A DNA stretch of 37,233 bases from Enterococcus songbeiensis (lineage in GTDB: Bacteria > Bacillota > Bacilli > Lactobacillales > Enterococcaceae): positions 1 through 37,233 of the forward strand of contig NZ_BJDS01000023.1 of assembly GCF_005405265.1 (NCBI RefSeq), in the 5' to 3' direction. This document shows, one piece after another, positions 32,139 to 37,233 of this stretch. Position 1 is the stretch's first letter. Each line of letters opens with the position of its first letter. The notes under the pieces are model-generated. The model was not told the origin of the DNA. It made no database searches and saw only the letters and a list, made by a program, of their open reading frames with translations. The position numbers and the translations under genes are program-made.

Positions 32139-32153
32139 TGAGAACGATTATCA
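32139..32153 (+). promoter_or_regulatory. Fur box at the iron transporter operon
   Basis: TGAGAACGATTATCA matches the 7-1-7 Fur consensus TGATAATnATTATCA at 12 of 14 positions and covers the predicted transcription start. An additional GATAAT repeat element at 32133 extends the Fur-like array. Confidence 0.82.
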
Positions 32154-32173
32154 ACAATACATAGGAGATACCA

Positions 32174-32977
32174 ATGACGGAATTAAAAACGATTGATTTA
32201 TCAGTCGGTTATCAAAAACAAAGAATTATAAAAAATTTAACCTTAAAAATTCCAGAAGGACAGATTATAGGCTTGATCGGACCTAACGGCAGTGGAAAAT
32301 CCACTTTGTTGAAGGCTTTAGCTCGGATTTTGCTTCCCCACGAAGGGACTGTTTTTTTGGATGGTGAAGCGATTCAAACCATTGCAACAAAAGAAGTAGC
32401 GAAAAAAATCGCCATGCTGGCACAAGCTAGCGATAGTTCCATCGGCTTGACGATTGAAGAAATTGTTTCCTATGGTCGCTTTCCGTATCAAAAAGGCTTT
32501 GGACAGCTGTCCAAAGCAGATTACGAAGCAATTCACTGGGCGATTGAGGCAACTGGGTTGGAAAAACTGGCAAACAAAACGATTCAAACACTATCAGGCG
32601 GACAAAAGCAACGAGTTTGGATTGCAATGGCGTTGGCACAAGATACTGATATTGTTATTTTAGATGAACCAACGACCTTTTTAGACCCTGCTCATCAATT
32701 GGAAATTTTACAATTATTGCAAAAAATCAATCAAAAGCATGAAAAAACCATCATCATGTCGATTCACGATTTGAATTTGGCTTCTCGATTCTGTGATTAT
32801 CTTTATGCGTTAAAAGAGGGTGAGATGCTGACCTGTGGAACTCCTGAACAAGTATTGACAAATGACTGTTTGCAACAGTTATTTGAAATTGATGCCTGCT
32901 TAGGAACTTTTCCTGACAGTACCAAACCGTTAGTAATAAGTTATGAACTGCGAGGAGCTGCTTATGAAACGGAATAA
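32174..32977 (+). CDS. Iron(III)-chelate ABC transporter, ATP-binding protein (FecE-like)
   Basis: This 267-residue ATPase has Walker A GPNGSGKST (36-44, K42), a Q-loop (MLAQASDSSIGLTIEEIV), signature LSGGQKQR, Walker B DIVILDEPTTFLD and the H-loop in MSIHDLNLASRF. The family is that of FecE/FhuC/YusV, which drive import of ferric siderophores. AGGAGA lies before the ATG. It overlaps the first permease gene by 14 bases. The operon is preceded by a promoter and Fur box and is divergent from its binding lipoprotein. Confidence 0.93.
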   Translation: MTELKTIDLSVGYQKQRIIKNLTLKIPEGQIIGLIGPNGSGKSTLLKALARILLPHEGTVFLDGEAIQTIATKEVAKKIAMLAQASDSSIGLTIEEIVSYGRFPYQKGFGQLSKADYEAIHWAIEATGLEKLANKTIQTLSGGQKQRVWIAMALAQDTDIVILDEPTTFLDPAHQLEILQLLQKINQKHEKTIIMSIHDLNLASRFCDYLYALKEGEMLTCGTPEQVLTNDCLQQLFEIDACLGTFPDSTKPLVISYELRGAAYETE

Positions 32978-33947
32978 AATGTCGCTACTTATCGGAGGCC
33001 TTTTTTTAGCCTGTCTGCTTTTATTTTATTTTTCTTTGACAAATGGGGCAGTGACTATTTCCAGACAAACTGTTTGGGAGGCGCTTTTTCAATTTGATCC
33101 GCAAAATCAGACGCAGCAAATTATCCGCAATTTACGTTTGCCACGAGTCTTGGCTGCCTTTTTGATTGGCGGTGCATTTGCTGTCAGCGGGGCATTGATG
33201 CAAGCTGTCACGAAAAATCCTTTGGCTGATTCAGGATTATTGGGAATCAATAGTGGAGCTTCCTTGGGATTGGCATTAAGTTTTGTTTTCTTTCCAACAC
33301 ACGAGGCAACAGCGGTTTTATTTTCATTTTTTGGTGCATTAGGGGCAGCGGGTTTTATTTTCTTGCTGACACGTTTTTCAACCGTCGGGCTTTCGCCGGT
33401 TCGATTAGTTTTAGCGGGAGTGGCAATAAGTTCTCTGTTTTCTGCATTGAGTCAATCTTTGTCCCTCTTTTTTGATCTTCAGCAGGATATTGCTTTCTGG
33501 TTTATTGGTGGCGTGGCAGCCATTACTTGGAGTCGTTTTTTCAATTTATTGCCTTTTTTTGTTGTTGCGATTATCGGAAGTATTTTTTTATCTGCACAAT
33601 TGAATGTGTTGACGTTGGGGGATGAAACTGCGATTGGTTTGGGAAAAAATCCCTCTTTTATCCGCAGATTTGCCTTAGTGCTAGTCGTTTTATTGGCAGG
33701 AACTGCCGTTTCACTAGTTGGTCCAATTAGTTTTATTGGATTGATGGTTCCTCATGTAGCGCGTCATTTTTCAGAAAGTTATCGTAAAATCGTGCCCTTA
33801 AGTATTCTGATGGGAGGCTTTCTGGTTATGCTGGCAGATTTTTGTGCCCGCTTAATCAATCCTCCTTTTGAAACGCCATTTGGCTTGTTGATTGCAGCCA
33901 TTGGTGTACCTTTCTTACTCTACAAAGTAAGGAGGACAACCCTATGA
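32964..33947 (+). CDS. Iron(III)-chelate ABC transporter permease 1 (FecCD family)
   Basis: This 327-residue protein has about nine or ten membrane segments. FecCD/BtuC motifs are RLPRVLAAFLIGGAFAVSGA, MQAVTKNPLADSGLLGINSG and, near the end, GPISFIGLMVPHVARHFS. The start ATG 32964 has GAGGAG seven bases upstream and lies inside the ATPase gene; the earlier in-frame ATG at 32943 precedes that site. It overlaps permease 2 by four bases (ATGA). It should form a heterodimeric channel with permease 2. Confidence 0.92.
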   Translation: MKRNKMSLLIGGLFLACLLLFYFSLTNGAVTISRQTVWEALFQFDPQNQTQQIIRNLRLPRVLAAFLIGGAFAVSGALMQAVTKNPLADSGLLGINSGASLGLALSFVFFPTHEATAVLFSFFGALGAAGFIFLLTRFSTVGLSPVRLVLAGVAISSLFSALSQSLSLFFDLQQDIAFWFIGGVAAITWSRFFNLLPFFVVAIIGSIFLSAQLNVLTLGDETAIGLGKNPSFIRRFALVLVVLLAGTAVSLVGPISFIGLMVPHVARHFSESYRKIVPLSILMGGFLVMLADFCARLINPPFETPFGLLIAAIGVPFLLYKVRRTTL

Positions 33948-34921
33948 AGAAACAGACGATTGGTGTAGTTGGTGTTTTGCTTTTGGTTTTTTGTGCCAGT
34001 TTGATGATTGGAAAAACGACGTTGGATTTTTCAGAGGTAGCAGCAATTTTTATGAAGGAAGCCACACCAGCACAAACACTGATTTTTTGGAATTTTCGTT
34101 TTCCTCGGAGTTTGATTGCCTTAATCGGCGGTTGCGGATTAGCATTTTCCGGTTTTTTATTGCAAGGAACGACCCGAAATGACCTAGCAGATGGCAGTAT
34201 TCTCGGTATCAATAGCGGTGCTGGATTGTTTGTGATGGTATATCTGGGATTTTTTGCACAGGGTTCTCTTCTTATTTTGCCGATGCTTGCTATGGTGGGA
34301 GGAATTTTAGCAGCTATTTTAGTATTTGGCATTGCTTTTCAACGTAAAGAATTTTTATCAATGGAAAAAATTCTTTTAGCCGGAATCGCTGTCAATGCTG
34401 GTTTTAGCGCATTGACTTTATTATTAACGATCAAAATTTCTAAAGATAGTTATTCCTTCGTCACTTCTTGGCTTGCCGGTTCAATTTGGGGAACGACGTG
34501 GACTGCAGTTACGGCGTTGATTCCGTTTATTCTTATTTTTACAATTTTTGCTTATCGTAAAGTACCAATGCTGACAATTTTAGGCTTTGGAGAAGAACGA
34601 GCAATGAGTTTAGGCGTAAAGGTCAATCGGGAACGAATGATTTTATTGGGGACAGCAGTTGGACTGGCAGCCTGTTGTGTCGCATTTACCGGGAGTCTCG
34701 GTTTTGTTGGTTTATTGGCTCCGCATATCAGCAAAGCATGGCTTAAACAAGAAACTCGTAACAGCTTCTTAATAAGCGGTGCAATAGGTGGCATATTGGT
34801 TTTAGTGGCAGATATTATCGGACGGATTCTTCTTACCAGCGGAGAGATTCCTGCGGGGATTATTATTGCGATCATTGGTGCACCGTATTTTTTATTTTTA
34901 TTGTTGAGAGATCAATTTTAA
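33944..34921 (+). CDS. Iron(III)-chelate ABC transporter permease 2 (FecCD family)
   Basis: This 325-residue polytopic protein is homologous to the preceding gene: FRFPRSLIALIGGCGLAFSG, LQGTTRNDLADGSILGINSG, ILLAGIAVNAGFSALTLLL and GSLGFVGLLAPHISKAW, with the coupling-helix region. It starts at the ATGA overlap with permease 1, with AAGGAGG a few bases upstream. It is the last gene of the Fur-box operon, followed by a hairpin. Confidence 0.92.
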   Translation: MKKQTIGVVGVLLLVFCASLMIGKTTLDFSEVAAIFMKEATPAQTLIFWNFRFPRSLIALIGGCGLAFSGFLLQGTTRNDLADGSILGINSGAGLFVMVYLGFFAQGSLLILPMLAMVGGILAAILVFGIAFQRKEFLSMEKILLAGIAVNAGFSALTLLLTIKISKDSYSFVTSWLAGSIWGTTWTAVTALIPFILIFTIFAYRKVPMLTILGFGEERAMSLGVKVNRERMILLGTAVGLAACCVAFTGSLGFVGLLAPHISKAWLKQETRNSFLISGAIGGILVLVADIIGRILLTSGEIPAGIIIAIIGAPYFLFLLLRDQF

Positions 34922-34922
34922 C

Positions 34923-34965
34923 TAGCAAACGGCGGATTCGTGTTCTGTCCGTTTGCTATTTCTAC
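34923..34965 (+). terminator. Terminator after the iron transporter operon
   Basis: TAGCAAACGG (34923-34932) pairs perfectly with CCGTTTGCTA (34949-34958), followed by T-rich sequence interrupted by C and A. Confidence 0.78.
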
Positions 34966-35002
34966 TTTTTTTCGATACTATTCACTTATGGGAGCGTTGA
35001 TG

Positions 35003-35542
35003 ATGAAGAAAGAATTACGAAAAAAAAGCATTGAGAGCTTACAAAAACTTGCGCAAAATGCAGAAGAAAAAAAAGCCAAAGAAAAACAGATTTTAGCTAC
35101 TTTTTTTGCAAGTGCTTTATGGAAAGAAGCTAAAACAATTGGTCTGATTCGTTCCGTGGGTTTTGAATTTTCCACCGATGGGATTTTTACCCGAGGATTT
35201 GAAGAAAAAAAACAATTGGTCGTACCTAAATCATTGAAAGATCGTCGATTGATTTTTTATCATGTCACACCAAAGACTCGTTATGAAACGTCTACATTTG
35301 GGGTGGAGGAGCCATTGAGCGATTTGGAGGCACCAAAAGATACGATTGATTTATTGATCGTTCCGGGACTGGTTTTTTCCAGTGAAGGTTATCGAATTGG
35401 TTTTGGCGGTGGCTATTATGATCGCTATCTCCAAGATTTTTCTGGCAATACTTGTAGTTTGGCTTTTAAGGAACAGTTAGATGATTCTTGGCAGCCGGAG
35501 CCGTTTGATGTACCGATCATGAAACTATTTACAGACAATTAA
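35003..35542 (+). CDS. yqgN: 5-formyltetrahydrofolate cyclo-ligase
   Basis: This 179-residue ATP-dependent enzyme converts 5-formyl-THF to 5,10-methenyl-THF. Motifs are the basic N-terminus MKKELRKKSI, KKQLVVPKSLKDRRLIFYHV (nucleotide/folate region) and the family signature LIVPGLVFSSEGYRIGFGGG with YYDRYL. ATG 35003 (or 35000) fits GGGAG at 34990-34994; longer frames back to 34940 run into the preceding terminator. The rhomboid gene starts 11 bases after its stop, as in the Bacillus yqgN-gluP region. Confidence 0.92.
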   Translation: MKKELRKKSIESLQKLAQNAEEKKAKEKQILATFFASALWKEAKTIGLIRSVGFEFSTDGIFTRGFEEKKQLVVPKSLKDRRLIFYHVTPKTRYETSTFGVEEPLSDLEAPKDTIDLLIVPGLVFSSEGYRIGFGGGYYDRYLQDFSGNTCSLAFKEQLDDSWQPEPFDVPIMKLFTDN

Positions 35543-35553
35543 AAGGAGATTTT

Positions 35554-36255
35554 ATGGATTATCAGACACAACTAAAAATAAAGCGCTGGTTGAACAAACC
35601 CTTTGTCACCTATGGATTTTTAGGTATTCAAACAATCGTTTTTGTGATAACTGCGTTGTTTCCACACTCATCTTTAGAAAGCAGCGGGGTCATGTTTGGT
35701 CCCTTCGTTTATTTTTATCATGAATATTGGCGTTTTGTTACACCGATTTTTATTCACTTTTCATTGCTTCACTTTGCAGTAAATTCCATCGTTTTGTATT
35801 TTATCGGACAGCAGGTTGAAGCAATCTACGGACATTGGCGTTTTTTGATTTTGTATCTATTGAGCGGGGTTCTGGGAAATGCAATGAGTTTTGCTTTTAA
35901 TACCGCCGGCGTTCAATCTGCCGGGTCCAGTACTTCGATTTTTGGAATTTTTGGCGCCTTTTTGTTGCTAGGGTATTATTTCAAACACAATCCGGCAATC
36001 CAAGGAATGGTGCGGCAATTTGCTCTTTTCGTTGGAATGAGTCTGCTGTTTGGTATTTTTGATCAGTCTATTGATATGTGGGGGCATATTGGCGGCATCA
36101 TCGGTGGATTATTAATGGGGAATATCTTAGCATTACCGAAAAATCATGGGAAATTCTCTATCCATGCACGAATTATATCTGTTTTGATTTTTAGTTTTCT
36201 TATCGTGCTTTGTCTTGTTTACGGGTTAAGAAAATATAGTTTATTGATTGGGTAA
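35554..36255 (+). CDS. Rhomboid family intramembrane serine protease
   Basis: This 233-residue protein has about six or seven membrane segments. The catalytic dyad is S126 in AGSSTSIFG (canonical G-x-S) and H178 in WGHIGGIIGG. The oxyanion-type H-F-x2-N pattern lies in LLHFAVNSIVLYFIG, and the WR motif is HEYWRFVTPIFIH. It lacks the long N-terminal and TPR extensions of Bacillus GluP (YqgP), so it is a minimal bacterial rhomboid. Substrates are unknown. It has AAGGAG before the ATG and is cotranscribed with the cyclo-ligase gene. Confidence 0.92.
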   Translation: MDYQTQLKIKRWLNKPFVTYGFLGIQTIVFVITALFPHSSLESSGVMFGPFVYFYHEYWRFVTPIFIHFSLLHFAVNSIVLYFIGQQVEAIYGHWRFLILYLLSGVLGNAMSFAFNTAGVQSAGSSTSIFGIFGAFLLLGYYFKHNPAIQGMVRQFALFVGMSLLFGIFDQSIDMWGHIGGIIGGLLMGNILALPKNHGKFSIHARIISVLIFSFLIVLCLVYGLRKYSLLIG

Positions 36256-36292
36256 AAAAGGATGTCGGCCTTTGAGCTGACATCCTTTTTTT
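36255..36292. terminator. Bidirectional terminator between rhomboid and HAD genes
   Basis: GGATGTC (36260-36266), preceded by an A tract, pairs with GACATCC (36279-36285), followed by a T tract, giving a stem extended by A-T pairs. It is suitable for both convergent genes. Confidence 0.88.
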
Positions 36293-36310
36293 AAAATTTT
36301 TAAAACAGAA

Positions 36311-36943
36311 TCAGAAAATATCCATGGGTACGAAAGAATAGCGATCAGGTTGGTAAGAAAACGAACGCGGATAGAACCACTTAACGCCTATGCTATAAAC
36401 TTGCGCATTATTGGCAGCTTGGATATCGGCATTAGAATCACCAAAATAGACCGCAGTTTCTGTCTTTGCTTGAAAATAATCCAGAGCTTTTAGAATTCCT
36501 TCTTGATGAGGCTTTGGCTGGATCACATCATCCCCTGTCACGCTAAATGCAATGACTTTTTTTAACCCTAAACACTGCATTGAAATATCATAGGAAATTC
36601 TGCCTTTACCAGTCACGACTGCGATATTTTTTTTGCTGGCAGAAAGTTTCGCCAACATGGCTGTGATTTCAGGATTTTCTTTAACAAATTTACTATGTTC
36701 TTGTTGATAAATACTGTAATAAAGTGCGAGAGCATCTGAAAAAGCATCAGGATTTGTCAGATTATTCTTTATTATGCCAGCTTCACTCGGTCCAAACCAA
36801 CTTTCAATTGTCTGATTGGAGAGGGAGACACCATTGTATTTTATAAACACCTGTCGAAAACTTTCAAAACAAATTGGCAGCGTATCCGCCAGTGTACCGT
36901 CAAAATCAAAAATAAATGTATTGTACCGTTTCAGCAAGTCCAT
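36311..36943 (-). CDS. HAD-superfamily phosphatase, phosphoglycolate phosphatase-like
   Basis: This 210-residue HAD subfamily IA hydrolase has motif I DFDGTLADT, with D13 nucleophile and D15. The alpha-helical cap lies at about residues 20-90. Motif II is VVTGKG, motif III lysine is in PKPHQEG and motif IV is GDSNAD. It resembles Gph/PpaX-like phosphatases; the substrate is undetermined. GGAGG lies 10 bases before the ATG, within the end of an even smaller upstream reading frame. Confidence 0.9.
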   Translation of the reverse strand: MDLLKRYNTFIFDFDGTLADTLPICFESFRQVFIKYNGVSLSNQTIESWFGPSEAGIIKNNLTNPDAFSDALALYYSIYQQEHSKFVKENPEITAMLAKLSASKKNIAVVTGKGRISYDISMQCLGLKKVIAFSVTGDDVIQPKPHQEGILKALDYFQAKTETAVYFGDSNADIQAANNAQVYSIGVKWFYPRSFSYQPDRYSFVPMDIF

Positions 36944-36961
36944 ACTCCTAATTCCTCCAAA

Positions 36962-37063
36962 TTATTTCTTTGACCATTTCTGTAAGATTATCGGCATTTT
37001 CGACCAGCTCCACGCAATACTGGCTAAGCCGTTAATCGCCAGTATCAACCCCAAGATGCCCAT
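36962..37063 (-). CDS. Possible small hydrophobic protein upstream of the HAD gene
   Basis: A 33-codon frame reads MGILGLILAINGLASIAW, then SWSKMPIILQKWSKK: one hydrophobic helix with a basic tail. It stops 18 bases before the HAD start, so it could be its leader gene. Only a weak purine-rich stretch (AAAGAAGAAAATAAA) precedes its ATG. A TTG at 37132 would lengthen it to 56 residues. Translation is unproven. Confidence 0.3.
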   Translation of the reverse strand: MGILGLILAINGLASIAWSWSKMPIILQKWSKK

Positions 37064-37196
37064 TTTATTTTCTTCTTTTCTTGCGTTTATAATGAGTATG
37101 ACAGCCTTCCATTCTTGAGATAGCGTTTTCAAATAATCTTTAGAAATATTTAGAGGCCTGAATTATTCATACTTCTAGATTTTTAACATTAATTTT

Positions 37197-37220
37197 GAAA
37201 AACCATCGGTTTTTCTTTTT
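37197..37220 (+). terminator. Hairpin with T tract near window end
   Basis: GAAAAACC (37197-37204) pairs with GGTTTTTC (37208-37215) around a 3-base loop, followed by TTTTT. It is terminator-like on the plus strand, but no plus-strand gene precedes it, so its role is unclear. Confidence 0.4.
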
Positions 37221-37233
37221 CTGTTATTACATT

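Overview
The window reads as a low-to-medium GC Firmicutes chromosome segment, most likely an Enterococcus or a close relative. The evidence is strong AGGAGG-type ribosome binding sites, a Fur that closely matches the bacillar/enterococcal type, a zinc-free long S14, an L33 that has lost one zinc-binding cysteine, and gene blocks shared with Bacillus and Enterococcus (fur-xerD, scpA-scpB-rluB, fer/ypbB-recQ-LysM, cmk-rpsA-der-hup, ypiA-ypiB, yqgN-rhomboid). Nearly all of it is core chromosome. I see no insertion sequence, prophage, CRISPR array, tRNA or rRNA. The genus assignment is inference.

Layout. 1-4000: a zinc-ribbon membrane protein, azlCD (branched-chain amino acid export) and cvfB. 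4000-8250: fur under a perfect PerR-type box, then xerD, scpA, scpB (chromosome dimer resolution and condensin partners), a striking array of five 100-bp direct repeats, and rluB. 8260-12700: an FMN riboswitch controlling the riboflavin transporter ribU, then a YfcC-type transporter next to a PepV-type M20 dipeptidase. 12700-16100: ferredoxin on the minus strand, divergent from ypbB-recQ, then a LysM protein. 16100-20300: cmk, rpsA, der, hup. 20400-24000: a double PhnB-like protein, an orphan GH1 6-phospho-beta-glucosidase, a minus-strand lipoprotein and the zinc-independent S14. 24100-27030: a degenerate AroB-like protein, a TPR protein (ypiA) and ypiB. 27100-30600: yitT (minus), then the overlapping ypjD/mazG-like, cca and FlK-like thioesterase genes, and an unrecognised 150-aa protein. 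30700-34960: L33 and an iron(III) uptake system. The binding lipoprotein is divergent from the ATPase-permease-permease operon, and each side has its own Fur box. 35000-37233: 5-formyl-THF cyclo-ligase, a short rhomboid protease, a HAD phosphatase and a tiny possible ORF.

How parts fit together. Fur is encoded here with a PerR-like operator, and Fur-like boxes flank the iron transporter 28 kb away, so a peroxide-to-iron regulatory chain can be proposed within the window. XerD, ScpA/ScpB and HU serve chromosome maintenance. RluB, CMK, S1, Der, Cca, S14 and L33 serve translation. RibU is switched off by FMN. The YfcC transporter and dipeptidase probably handle peptide or amino-acid substrates together.

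Least explained features: the 100-bp repeat array in the rluB leader, the AroB-family protein that appears to have lost its catalytic residues, the three-cysteine L33, and several unassigned dyads in leaders (rpsA, hup, bgl, xerD). Many coding starts are placed at internal ATG/GTG/TTG codons, chosen from ribosome binding site spacing and family length.
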